Made by a program: the position numbers and the translations under genes. A stretch of DNA of 64,000 nucleotides from Planctomycetota bacterium (GTDB lineage Bacteria > Planctomycetota > Brocadiia > Brocadiales > Bathyanammoxibiaceae). Location of the stretch: positions 124,001-188,000 of the forward strand of contig JACQVQ010000009.1 of assembly GCA_016209685.1 (NCBI GenBank), given 5' to 3'. Below are positions 7,057-14,798 of this stretch, piece by piece (positions within the stretch are counted from its first letter, which is position 1; every line of letters begins with the position of its first letter). The notes under the pieces are model-generated. The model was not told the DNA's origin, searched no databases, and saw only the letters and a program-made list of their open reading frames with translations.

Positions 7057-8154
7057 TTACTTTCTTGTCACCCTGAGTGCAATGAGGGGTCTGCTTCTTT
7101 CCTTAGGAGATTCTTCGCTTCGCTCAGAATGACTTTTGGACTTTTGGGCCATCACAATAGAAATATCCCTGGGTAGTGGTAGTTGGGGCCAGCTTATAGA
7201 CTTAAAGCCTGCCTCCTCCAGCCAGCCCTTTATCTCCTTAAAGGAATAGCTCCTGCCCTTCTCCGTGTAGAGTAGCATGTTCAGGGCAAAGGCCGAGGCA
7301 AAGGGTGGGTTGGCCTTGTCTTCCTTTAATATAAAGTCCTGTACCATTATCCTCCCGCCTGGGTTCAGGCACTCATATACCCTCTTCATCAGCTCCAGGT
7401 TCTCCTTCTCCCCCTCGGAATGGATGACGTGGGAGAGGAAGATCACGTCAAACCCCTTGGGCAGTGATTTATTATAATCACCCGGCAGGAGGATTATCCT
7501 CTTTTTCATGCCGTAATTGGCAACAAACTCCCTCGTTACCTCAAGGGTCTTGGGGAGGTCCAGTAGGGTGGCCCTGAGACCAGGGTTGGCCTTGCAGAAG
7601 TAGATGGAGAAGGCGCCTGAGCCTGCACCTATGTCCAGTAGTGTCTTAACCCCCTTAAGGGGGACAACCCTGGACAGCAGTTCTGCATGGCCCATGGCCG
7701 TGTTGTGCATGGCATGGATAAATGAGCGGGTTACGGCCTTATCCTCCAGGTACATCTCGTGTTGTTTTATTGGCCTACCCTTACGCAGGGATTCCTCTAA
7801 TCGCCCCCAGCCCTCCCAGAGGTTGTTGTGAAAGTTTAATATATCCCCCACATAGTAGGGGTGGGTTTTACACCCGCCCTTGCCTCTGAGGAGGACTTCC
7901 CTGGTGAGAGGGGTGTTGTAGTACCGTATGCCCCGTTTTCCTAAAACTTTCATCCCCACCAGGGCGTTCAATAGTAGTTCCATAGCCCTGGGGGCGCAAG
8001 AAGTCTTCCTGGCCAGTTCCCTGGCAGTGAGGGCAGATTCCCCAAGGCGGTTAAAGAGGTCTAGTTTTACTGCGGCCAAGAGGGCCTTGGCGTAGAAGTA
8101 AGAGTACCCAAGCTCTATTATGCGGCTTCTGAAGTCTTGCAAGGTCTTGTCCAT
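7057..8154 (-). CDS. SAM-dependent O-methyltransferase, acetylserotonin/hydroxyneurosporene type
   Basis: 365 residues. An N-terminal winged-helix dimerisation domain (LDLFNRLGESALTARELARKTSC, MELLLNALVGMKVL) is followed by a Rossmann methyltransferase domain with the SAM loop LLDIGAGSGAFSIYF (about 175), LLDLPKT and the catalytic-region motif LSHVIHSEGE. It methylates a small molecule, probably the product or precursor of the radical SAM enzyme that follows 2 bases downstream. The last 25 residues (KSHSERSEESPKER...) are translated from an R1 repeat and are not part of the family fold; a family-length protein would end near VMAQ. Substrate unknown. Confidence 0.88.
   Translation of the reverse strand: MDKTLQDFRSRIIELGYSYFYAKALLAAVKLDLFNRLGESALTARELARKTSCAPRAMELLLNALVGMKVLGKRGIRYYNTPLTREVLLRGKGGCKTHPYYVGDILNFHNNLWEGWGRLEESLRKGRPIKQHEMYLEDKAVTRSFIHAMHNTAMGHAELLSRVVPLKGVKTLLDIGAGSGAFSIYFCKANPGLRATLLDLPKTLEVTREFVANYGMKKRIILLPGDYNKSLPKGFDVIFLSHVIHSEGEKENLELMKRVYECLNPGGRIMVQDFILKEDKANPPFASAFALNMLLYTEKGRSYSFKEIKGWLEEAGFKSISWPQLPLPRDISIVMAQKSKSHSERSEESPKERSRPLIALRVTRK
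7065..7134. repeat. R1 repeat read as a C-terminal tail
   Basis: Inverted R1 arms (GTCACCCTGAGTG and AGATTCTTCGCTTCGCTC) inside the last codons of the methyltransferase; gives the peptide SHSERSEES. Confidence 0.85.
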
Positions 8155-8159
8155 ACCAG

Positions 8160-8225
8160 GAACACAGGATACAGAATTCAGGATATAGAATCAATAACAC
8201 AAAATTCTGAATTCTGCATCCTTTC
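8160..8225. repeat. R6 repeat between divergent genes
   Basis: ACAGGATACAGAATTCAGG followed by its inverse AATTCTGAATTCTGCATCC: an inverted repeat separating the methyltransferase start from the kdsB promoter. Confidence 0.7.
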
Positions 8226-8230
8226 TTCTA

Positions 8231-8259
8231 TTGACACCCTCACTGGTAGTTGATAGGAT
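8231..8259 (+). promoter_or_regulatory. Sigma-70-type promoter of kdsB, nearly leaderless
   Basis: TTGACA (8231) - 17 bases - TAGGAT (8254). Transcription would begin near 8265-8267, directly at the kdsB ATG (8268), so the mRNA would have at most a few untranslated bases. Confidence 0.6.
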
Positions 8260-8267
8260 GTCTAAAC

Positions 8268-9107
8268 ATGAAGGCCTTTGTTGTTATTCCTGCCAGATAT
8301 GGGTCTTCCAGACTCCCAGGAAAGCTTATCCTCCCAGAAGCCAAGACGTTAACAGGAAAGTTCTTGATTGAGCACGTCTATTCCCGGGTCATAGAAGCAA
8401 AGGGGGTTCAGGGGGTACTGGTAGCTACGGATGACCGGCGTATCTTTGACGTCGTTAAGGGCTTTGGAGGGGAGGTAGTGATGACCTCCCCCGAGCACAA
8501 GTCCGGTACTGACCGTGTGGCAGAGGTTGCCAAAAAGATAGATGCCGATATAATCGTGAACGTACAGGGAGACGAACCTGAGGTACATCCTGAGATGGTA
8601 GATACTGTAGTGGAGGCCATGCAAAAGGATAAGGAGGCAGTAATGGCTACCCTGGCTAACGTTATAGATTCCAGGGAAGAATACCAGGACCCCCATGTGG
8701 TGAAGGTAGTGATGGATAGCAGGGGCTATGCCCTCTACTTTTCCAGGTCACCTATACCCTACGTAGCCTCTTGGGGAAACGAAGAGGGTTCAAACGTTCA
8801 AGGGTCTAAAGGTTCAAGAGAGGGGGCGTATTACAAACACCTTGGCATATATTCTTACAGGAGGGATTTCCTGCTGAGATATTCCCAATTACCCAGGTCT
8901 CCCCTTGAAGAGGCGGAAAAGCTGGAGCAGTTGAGGGTACTATCCAACGGGTACAAGATAAAGGTAGCGGTTACGCCTCACAGGTGCTGTGGTGTGGATA
9001 CCCCGGAAGATTTCAGGCGGTTCTTAGACAAATATCGGCTATTGGCTGTCGGCAGTCAGAAACCTGAAAGCCGAAAGAGGATAACCGAAGGCCAGGTTAG
9101 TAGATAA
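8268..9107 (+). CDS. kdsB: 3-deoxy-manno-octulosonate cytidylyltransferase
   Basis: Couples KDO to CMP for lipopolysaccharide core synthesis, which implies an outer membrane. The ATG at 8268 is used instead of the track's TTG at 8250, because the family begins [19 protein letters not shown] and the promoter -10 box overlaps the earlier start. Motifs: nucleotide-binding [47 protein letters not shown] equivalent ([13 protein letters not shown]) and DTPEDF. A loop before that motif contains [11 protein letters not shown], translated from an R8 repeat, and the tail after [14 protein letters not shown] is from an R10 repeat. pyrG starts 4 bases after the stop: one operon. Confidence 0.95.
   Translation: MKAFVVIPARYGSSRLPGKLILPEAKTLTGKFLIEHVYSRVIEAKGVQGVLVATDDRRIFDVVKGFGGEVVMTSPEHKSGTDRVAEVAKKIDADIIVNVQGDEPEVHPEMVDTVVEAMQKDKEAVMATLANVIDSREEYQDPHVVKVVMDSRGYALYFSRSPIPYVASWGNEEGSNVQGSKGSREGAYYKHLGIYSYRRDFLLRYSQLPRSPLEEAEKLEQLRVLSNGYKIKVAVTPHRCCGVDTPEDFRRFLDKYRLLAVGSQKPESRKRITEGQVSR
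8787..8822 (+). repeat. R8 repeat in frame in kdsB
   Basis: GGTTCAAACGTTCAAGGG and GGTTCAAG units encode [11 protein letters not shown] in a surface loop. A second copy (DVQGFKGLRF) is in the M28 peptidase at 15541. Confidence 0.75.
9043..9090 (+). repeat. R10 repeat forming the kdsB C-terminal tail
   Basis: GGCTATTGGCTGTCGGC ... GAAAGCCGAAAG; related to the intergenic copy near 19820-19870. Confidence 0.5.
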
Positions 9108-9111
9108 ATAC

Positions 9112-10800
9112 ATGGCAAAGCATATCTTTGTTACAGGTGGGGTGGTGAGCAGTCTGGGGAAGGGGCTGAACTCCGCCTCCATCGGGCTCTTGCTGGAGAG
9201 CAGGGGGCTAAGGGTAAACCTCCAGAAGTTTGACCCCTATGTGAACGTGGACCCCGGGACCATGAGCCCCTTTGAACACGGGGAGGTATACGTGACGGAG
9301 GATGGTGCAGAGACAGACCTGGACCTCGGCCACTATGAGCGTTTTACCAATGCGGTGATAAACAGGGACTGTAACTTCACCACAGGCTCTATCTATTATT
9401 CCGTAATAAACAAGGAAAGGCGTGGGGAGTACCTGGGCAAGACCGTACAGATAGTACCCCACATTACTAACGAGATTAAGGAGTGCATCAGGAAGGTAGC
9501 CACGCCAGGGGTGGACGTGGCCATCTCGGAGATAGGAGGCATAGTGGGCGATATTGAGAGTCAGCCCTTCCTGGAGGCCATAAGACAGTTTGGTCTTGAG
9601 GTAGGCAGACAGAACGTCCTCTATGTCCATCTAACCCTTGTGCCTTACCTGAGGGCCGCCGATGAGATAAAGACCAAGCCCACCCAACATGCCGTAAGCC
9701 TGCTGAGACAGGCAGGTATCCAGCCCGACGTTCTCATCTGTCGCTGTGAAAAACCCTTGAGCCAGGAGCTCAAGGCCAAGATAGCCCTCTTCACGAGTGT
9801 GGAGAAGGAGGCGGTGATTGACGAAAAAGACGTTAAGCCCTACCTTTACGAAATACCCCTGCTCCTCAAGGAACAGGGCATGGATAACATCATTATAAAG
9901 AGACTGGGGCTCAAGACGGATGGTGGCAACCTCCAGGGGTGGGAAAGGATGCTTGAGAGGCTTAAGAACCCCAGGTACTCCACAGAGATAGCAGTGGTAG
10001 GTAAGTATATCGGGCACCAGTCTGCTTATGAGTCCATTTATGAATCTATTGTCCATGGGGGTATAGCTAACGACGCCAGGGTCAAGGTGAGGCGGGTAGA
10101 GGCAGAGGACGTAGAGGATAAAGGACCGGAGGCCTGTCTGGACGGGGTAAGTGGTATATTGGTACCCGGGGGCTTCGGGGAGAGGGGTATAGAGGGCAAG
10201 ATAGCCTCAGCCAGATATGCCAGGGAGAAGGAGGTCCCGTACTTTGGGATATGCCTCGGGCTTCAGTGTGCCACTATTGAATTCGCCAGAAACGCCTGTG
10301 GGTTGAAGAAGGCTAACAGTACGGAATTTGATAAAGACACCCCGCACCCCGTCATATCCCTCCTGGAAGAACAGAGGGGTATAAAGGAGATGGGAGGGAC
10401 TATGCGATTAGGGGCCCAGGACTGCCTCCTCCTGCCCGGAACCAGGGCCCATGCCGCCTACGGACAGAATAAGGTCTCAGAGAGACACAGACACCGCTAC
10501 GAATTTAACAACGATTATCGGGAACTCTTTGACTCCCACGGGATGGTCCTCAGCGGCCTATCCCCGGACGGTAAGTTAGTGGAAACAATGGAACTCAGGG
10601 ACCACCCCTGGTTTGTATGCGTACAATTCCACCCGGAATTTAAGTCCAAGCCTACCCATCCCCACCCCCTTTTCAGGGAATTCGTAAAGGCCACTCTAAC
10701 AGTGGATAAGGGTCAAGGGGTGGAGGCTGGGGGGCAGAGGTCAGGGGTCAGAGGCCAGGGGTTAGGGGTCAGAGGTCAGGGGCCAGGGGTCAGAGGTTAG
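9112..10800 (+). CDS. pyrG: CTP synthase (glutamine-hydrolysing)
   Basis: Amidates UTP to CTP, supplying the nucleotide that KdsB uses; the two genes are 4 bases apart. Synthetase domain with the P-loop start [15 protein letters not shown] and [20 protein letters not shown]; class I glutaminase domain (about 285-535) with catalytic Cys in [11 protein letters not shown] and the His/Glu pair in [10 protein letters not shown]. The normal protein ends near EFVKATL. About 25 further residues, rich in G, Q, R and V ([14 protein letters not shown]), are translated from an R4 repeat that runs past the stop codon. Function certain; the tail is an annotation curiosity that may be real protein. Confidence 0.97.
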   Translation: MAKHIFVTGGVVSSLGKGLNSASIGLLLESRGLRVNLQKFDPYVNVDPGTMSPFEHGEVYVTEDGAETDLDLGHYERFTNAVINRDCNFTTGSIYYSVINKERRGEYLGKTVQIVPHITNEIKECIRKVATPGVDVAISEIGGIVGDIESQPFLEAIRQFGLEVGRQNVLYVHLTLVPYLRAADEIKTKPTQHAVSLLRQAGIQPDVLICRCEKPLSQELKAKIALFTSVEKEAVIDEKDVKPYLYEIPLLLKEQGMDNIIIKRLGLKTDGGNLQGWERMLERLKNPRYSTEIAVVGKYIGHQSAYESIYESIVHGGIANDARVKVRRVEAEDVEDKGPEACLDGVSGILVPGGFGERGIEGKIASARYAREKEVPYFGICLGLQCATIEFARNACGLKKANSTEFDKDTPHPVISLLEEQRGIKEMGGTMRLGAQDCLLLPGTRAHAAYGQNKVSERHRHRYEFNNDYRELFDSHGMVLSGLSPDGKLVETMELRDHPWFVCVQFHPEFKSKPTHPHPLFREFVKATLTVDKGQGVEAGGQRSGVRGQGLGVRGQGPGVRG

Positions 10801-10846
10801 TAATCTTTTTCCCTAATCCCTGTCCCCTGGTCCCTGATCCCTGGTT
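10717..10846. repeat. R4 repeat tract spanning the pyrG end
   Basis: Many GGGGTCAGAGGTCAGGGG units on the plus strand, then the inverse (CCCTAATCCCTGTCCCC). The first part is coding (PyrG tail), the second intergenic; together they can fold into a long hairpin that may end the kdsB-pyrG transcript. Confidence 0.75.
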
Positions 10847-10898
10847 TTGGAGGTGGTAATCCTCCATTTGCCAGCCTGAGCGAATAGAAGGGGAAGGA

Positions 10899-11267
10899 AT
10901 GGCCGAAGAGAAAGATAAGATAGTAGACGAAGAGTGGAAGAGACACGTAGAGGAGGAAAAGGAGCGAGAGGCAGAGGAGGAGACCACTTCCGGGGAGGGT
11001 GGTCCCGACGCCGTTCCTGAGGCCAGCTTTATACTCTTTATATCCAGCCTTGCTACCCAGGTCCTGGTGGCCCTGGGGGAGATAGAAAATCCTATGACCA
11101 GAAAGAGGGAGAAAAACCTGGCCCAGGCCAAGTTCACTATAGATACCCTCGGGGTTATAGAAGAAAAGACCAGGGGTAACCTTACCCCAGAAGAGCAGAG
11201 GTATCTGGAAGGGGTACTTTACGACCTGAAGATGAGCTTTGTGAACAGTACGCAAACCAGGGGCTAG
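10899..11267 (+). CDS. DUF1844-family protein
   Basis: 122 residues. The N-terminal third is highly charged (EEWKRHVEEEKEREAEEE), probably helical or disordered. The C-terminal domain matches DUF1844: ASFILFISSLATQVLVALGEI, then NLAQAKFTIDTLGVIEEKTRGNL and EEQRYLEGVLYDLKMSFV. The function of this conserved bacterial family is unknown. It starts with ATG after GAAGGGGAAGGA, a good ribosome site, downstream of pyrG. Its last codons (TQTRG) already belong to an R4 repeat. Confidence 0.85.
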   Translation: MAEEKDKIVDEEWKRHVEEEKEREAEEETTSGEGGPDAVPEASFILFISSLATQVLVALGEIENPMTRKREKNLAQAKFTIDTLGVIEEKTRGNLTPEEQRYLEGVLYDLKMSFVNSTQTRG

Positions 11268-11345
11268 GGACCAGGGGACAGGGATTAGGGAAAAAGTATA
11301 ACGCAGGCTGAAGCCTGCGGCTACCTCTAACCCCTGACCCCTGAC
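11258..11345. repeat. R4 pair around a small R2-like hairpin
   Basis: ACCAGGGGCTAGGGACC on the left and TAACCCCTGACCCCTGAC on the right are inverted. Between them is a perfect stem GCAGGCTGAAGCCTGC (11303-11318). Sits between the DUF1844 and phosphoesterase genes. Confidence 0.7.
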
Positions 11346-11359
11346 GAGAGGACGTCCAT

Positions 11360-12091
11360 TTGCTCTACGCCATCTTAGGAGATATCCACAGCAACTTTAA
11401 TGCCCTGGAAGTCGTGCTTGGAGAGATAAAGAAGGCTGGGATAGATGGTATCCTGAGCGCAGGGGACATAGTGGGTTATGGTGCCGAACCCAGCCTGTGC
11501 ATACAAGCCATTAGAGGGGTGAGTGGCACTGTCGTGGCGGGCAATCACGACTACGGTGCCGTTAACAAGACGGATATTGAGTATTTTAATCCAGAGGCAA
11601 GAGAGGCCGTGCTCTGGACGTCCAGGCAGCTCTCTCAGGAAGAGAACCTGTACCTATCCGGCCTCCCCCTGGTTATAGAGAAGGATAATATGACACTCGT
11701 CCACGGCTCCCTCCATCTCCCTGAACTCTTTGCCTATATCCATACCCTCTACGATGCAGAGCTATGCTTCAGGGGGCTCAAGAATGAGGTCTGTTTTGTG
11801 GGCCACTCCCATGTACCAGTAGCCATCGTCAGGGATGGTACTATTAAGGCAATCGGAGACCCGGAGGTAAGCCTCTCCGCCTTAGGCGGATTTCACAGGG
11901 CCATCGTCAACGTGGGCAGTGTGGGTCAGCCCAGGGACAGAAACCCAAAGGCCTGCTACGTCCTGTACGATACGGAGAAGAAGTTAGTAAGGTTCAAGCG
12001 GGTGGAATATGATATTGCTGCGGCCTCGGCAAAGATAATCAAGGCAGGACTGCCCACCTTCAACGCCGAGAGGATTAGGTGGGGAATCTAG
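11360..12091 (+). CDS. Metallophosphoesterase, YfcE/MJ0936-like
   Basis: 243 residues of the calcineurin-like fold. All metal-site motifs are present: GDIHSN (about 7), GDIVGYGAEP, GNHDYG, HGSLH and GHSHVP. Proteins of this group hydrolyse phosphodiesters or phosphomonoesters such as cyclic nucleotides, but the true substrate here is unknown. The TTG start at 11360 is used because the protein begins directly with the strand leading into GDIHSN and GAGAGGA lies 9 bases upstream; no ATG or GTG fits. It follows the repeat-rich spacer after DUF1844 and may be co-transcribed. Confidence 0.9.
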   Translation: MLYAILGDIHSNFNALEVVLGEIKKAGIDGILSAGDIVGYGAEPSLCIQAIRGVSGTVVAGNHDYGAVNKTDIEYFNPEAREAVLWTSRQLSQEENLYLSGLPLVIEKDNMTLVHGSLHLPELFAYIHTLYDAELCFRGLKNEVCFVGHSHVPVAIVRDGTIKAIGDPEVSLSALGGFHRAIVNVGSVGQPRDRNPKACYVLYDTEKKLVRFKRVEYDIAAASAKIIKAGLPTFNAERIRWGI

Positions 12092-12104
12092 TCGGGGGGG
12101 GTAA

Positions 12105-12200
12105 GAACTAGAATTTAGAATACAAAATTTAGAATAAAGAATATTCTGAATTCTGACTGCTGAATTCTATATTCTTCTTTCTCACTAATCCCTAGCCCCT
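12105..12200. repeat. R6/R4 repeats between convergent genes
   Basis: AATTTAGAATACAAAATTTAG and its inverse ATTCTGAATTCTGACTGCTG, then TAATCCCTAGCCCCTG. Fills the gap between the phosphoesterase and serA stops; a likely bidirectional transcript end. Confidence 0.6.
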
Positions 12201-12201
12201 G

Positions 12202-13785
12202 TTAAGGCAACTGTACCAGCCTCACGGATTCTACCCCCTCCAGTTTTTCTATCTTTTCCAACGCCTTCAGGGATATTGGGTTATCCACGTTCACTATCAA
12301 GAGGGCGGTGCCGCCTGCCTTTTTCCTGCCAAAGGCCATCCTGGCAATATTAATACCTTCGCTACCCAGTATTGTGCCTACACCTCCAATGAGTCCAACC
12401 CTGTCCTTGGCATACACCACCAGCATAGTGCCCTCCAGTACTGCCTCTATCGTGTAACCATCAATAAAGACTAGCCTGGCATCACCCCTATTAAAGATGG
12501 TCCCCGTGACGGCGCTCTCCGCAGTCTCAGTCTTGACCTTTGCAGTAATCAGGTTCGTAAAGTCGCCGCATAGGCCGCTGGTGGTTACAGATACGTCTAT
12601 ACCCTTCTCCATGGCAAGGGATGGGGCATTGACCAGATTGGCCCCCTCTTCCATGCACGGTTTTAAGATTCCTACAAGAAAGCTGTCCGTTACCAATTTA
12701 GTGTTCTTCTTGGCTATCTCTCCGGCATAAATCAGGGCAACAGACCTCACCCCACAGCCGGTGAGTTGCATCAGGAAGATACCCATCCTTTCCGTAAAGT
12801 TGATGAAAGGCTGAAGCTGGGCAAACTCCTCAGGGTTTACCACAGGCAGGTTCAGGGCGTTACGGACACCCTTCCCCAACAGGGCGTCGGCCATCTGTTC
12901 GGCCGCCTCCACAGCCACGGCCTTCTGGGCCTCTACTGTCTGGGCCCCCAGATGAGGAGTAGCTATTACTTGCTCCAGTTCCAGGAGCTTATTACCCTTG
13001 GGTGGTTCAACTTCAAATACGTCCAGGGCCGCCCCAGCCACCTTCCCTGAGACGACAGCCTCATAGAGGTCTTTCTCATTGACTATCCCACCCCTGGCGG
13101 CGTTTACCAGTATCACCCCTGTCTTCATAAGATTAAACTCTCCCTCTGCGATGAGGTTCCTGGTAGAGGCGTTCAGGGGGACGTGGATGGTAATAAAATC
13201 TGCCTGGGGCAGGAGTTCCTCCAGGGTGTTAGTCCGCTGGATGAGGTATTGGGTAGTAATGTCTGGGGAGATAAAGGGGTCATAGGCAATCACCCTCATC
13301 TCCAGGGCGGCTGCCTTTTTGGCCACCTGCCTCCCTATACGGCCAAGACCTATAATGCCGAGGGTCTTTCCCGCAACCTGGAAACCAATGAACTTATCCC
13401 TCTTCCACTCCCCCCTCTGGAGGGACTTATGGGCCTGAGAGATATTTCTTGCTACGGCAAAGAGGAGTCCGATAGTGTGCTCTGCGGCAGAGGTGGCATT
13501 CCCCTCCGGGGTATTCATTACTATTACACCCCGCTTGGTCGCCTCTCCTACGTCTACATTGTCTACCCCAATACCCGCCCGGCATATAGCCCTCAGCCTC
13601 TCTGCCCTGGCCAGCACCCTGTCCGTAATCTTCACCCCGCTGCGGAGGATTACGCCCTCGTAACCCTTAATCTCCTCCTTGAGTTCCTCCTGAGAGATCC
13701 CCGGCCTCGTTACCACTTCTAGACCGGCCCTTGTCAGGATGTCTTCGCACTCCATTGCAAGGCTATCTGCTAAAAGTACTTTCAT
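12202..13785 (-). CDS. serA: D-3-phosphoglycerate dehydrogenase
   Basis: First step of serine synthesis: oxidises 3-phosphoglycerate with NAD+. 527 residues, the long three-domain form. Substrate and nucleotide domains show the NAD loop LGIIGLGRIGRQVA (about 145), catalytic Arg in NAARGG, Glu in DVFEVEPP, and His in ATPHLGAQT. An intervening allosteric domain (about 320-450) is followed by a C-terminal ACT domain (YAKDRVGLIGGVGTIL...NIARMAFGRKKAGG) for serine feedback. Monocistronic, preceded by its own gap containing a strong hairpin. Confidence 0.97.
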   Translation of the reverse strand: MKVLLADSLAMECEDILTRAGLEVVTRPGISQEELKEEIKGYEGVILRSGVKITDRVLARAERLRAICRAGIGVDNVDVGEATKRGVIVMNTPEGNATSAAEHTIGLLFAVARNISQAHKSLQRGEWKRDKFIGFQVAGKTLGIIGLGRIGRQVAKKAAALEMRVIAYDPFISPDITTQYLIQRTNTLEELLPQADFITIHVPLNASTRNLIAEGEFNLMKTGVILVNAARGGIVNEKDLYEAVVSGKVAGAALDVFEVEPPKGNKLLELEQVIATPHLGAQTVEAQKAVAVEAAEQMADALLGKGVRNALNLPVVNPEEFAQLQPFINFTERMGIFLMQLTGCGVRSVALIYAGEIAKKNTKLVTDSFLVGILKPCMEEGANLVNAPSLAMEKGIDVSVTTSGLCGDFTNLITAKVKTETAESAVTGTIFNRGDARLVFIDGYTIEAVLEGTMLVVYAKDRVGLIGGVGTILGSEGINIARMAFGRKKAGGTALLIVNVDNPISLKALEKIEKLEGVESVRLVQLP

Positions 13786-13863
13786 GTCCCTAATCTATGC
13801 CTTTCAGACCCTCTATGAAACAGACGCTTTATAAATATAATATCACCCCGGAACTTTAAATGC

Positions 13864-13897
13864 AAAAGGCAGCGCCTGGCAGGGGACGCTGCCTTTT
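13864..13897. terminator. Intrinsic terminator-like hairpin
   Basis: Perfect 11-bp stem AAAAGGCAGCG / CGCTGCCTTTT with a 12-base loop. The flanking A and T runs let it act on either strand; in this layout it would stop leftward transcription from the membrane-protein gene at 14410 before serA. It is unrelated to the dispersed repeat families. Confidence 0.75.
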
Positions 13898-13954
13898 CTA
13901 CGGCTGGTTATGATTTACTTTAACTAAGAAAACTCTGAAAAACCCTGCTCACAT

Positions 13955-14026
13955 GTCATTCTGAGGGAGCGAAGCGACCGAAGAATCTCTTGAAAGACCA
14001 GATTCTTCGCTTCGCTCAGAATGACA
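13955..14026. repeat. R1 repeat as an inverted pair
   Basis: GTCATTCTGAGGGAGCGAAG ... CTTCGCTTCGCTCAGAATGAC: two R1 arms facing each other, forming a long hairpin between serA and the small membrane protein. Confidence 0.85.
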
Positions 14027-14059
14027 AGTAGTGCTGTGTAGACTTTTGCAGAGCTCTCA

Positions 14060-14410
14060 TTAAGAACATTTTCTCATGGAATAGATACCAATACAGCTCA
14101 CCGCCGCCCCGGTGAAGAGGGCAATGGCATGGGCACAGCCAAACCCAGGTCCACCCAACCCAATCCTGTCCCAAAGCAGAAAAAAGATTACCATAATAAT
14201 CCCTGCGGCAGTAACGTATTTCCCTTCAAATCTTGCCAGATAAACCCCTGCTATAACACCCAGAGCGCCTAAAGATGTGCCTAGCCCCTGCGCCCAGCCG
14301 AATCCAGACCTCGGAGCCCCAAAACCTATTTCATCAGCAAAACCAGCAACAAAGGCCAATACTACACCCACCACTATGAGGATTATACCATTAGTCCTTG
14401 ACCGTTCCAT
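14060..14410 (-). CDS. Small membrane protein with an internal duplication
   Basis: 116 residues if started at the ATG at 14410, which has AAGGAGGTG 8 bases upstream; the track's longer form has no such site. Not recognised. Four hydrophobic helices in two similar halves: DEIGFGAPRSGFGWAQGLG... and DRIGLGGPGFGCAHAIAL..., each followed by a helix (ALGVIAGVYLARF, GAAVSCIGIYSM). It therefore looks like a two-helix unit duplicated within one gene. Transcribed from its own promoter with a leader of about 90 bases. Function unknown. Confidence 0.7.
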   Translation of the reverse strand: MERSRTNGIILIVVGVVLAFVAGFADEIGFGAPRSGFGWAQGLGTSLGALGVIAGVYLARFEGKYVTAAGIIMVIFFLLWDRIGLGGPGFGCAHAIALFTGAAVSCIGIYSMRKCS

Positions 14411-14508
14411 CTTCCCACACCTCCTTTTTTTGACACCAGGCGGTACAACCGCCCTCTCCCCCAGGATCCTGCACAATTCCCCATCTGGAATAGCCCTCTT
14501 AGAGCTTA

Positions 14509-14537
14509 AAGATATACTCCAGAATCTTTGGTGTCAA
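14509..14537 (-). promoter_or_regulatory. Promoter of the small membrane protein gene
   Basis: On the minus strand TTGACA - 17 bases - TATCTT, a near-consensus match. The roughly 90-base leader contains a short stem GGCGGT/ACCGCC about 15 bases before the ribosome site. Confidence 0.65.
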
Positions 14538-14750
14538 ATATATTTTTGGGGGCTTTAATGTAGGGGCAGGGGCTAGGGGGTAGGGAGTAGGGGAAAACCA
14601 TTGTAAATTTTAAAATTTACAATTTACAATTTCCAATTTTCAATAAAGGAGGTAGGGGCATCCGCCTCAGGCGGACAACGTGCCCCTACTAAAAAGTGTA
14701 GCCCGTGTCTGTATACTCTACAATTTTTCCCTTTAAGCGTTTCCACTCTT

Positions 14751-14779
14751 TTGATAGGATAAAAACTAACGCATAGCTT
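14751..14779 (+). promoter_or_regulatory. Candidate promoter of the M28 peptidase gene
   Basis: TTGATA - 17 bases - TAGCTT, ending 19 bases before the ATG; short leader expected. Confidence 0.45.
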
Positions 14780-14798
14780 ATCTTGCAAGATATGCCTT

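Larger units (their letters stand above)
14411..14798. other. Divergent intergenic region with R4, R5, R2 and R3 repeats
   Basis: Between the minus-strand membrane protein and the plus-strand M28 peptidase. It contains the leftward promoter, an R4 tract (about 14562-14597), an R5 tract (14601-14646), an R2 palindrome with an R3 unit as its centre (14652-14689), and the rightward promoter. No gene seen. Confidence 0.7.
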
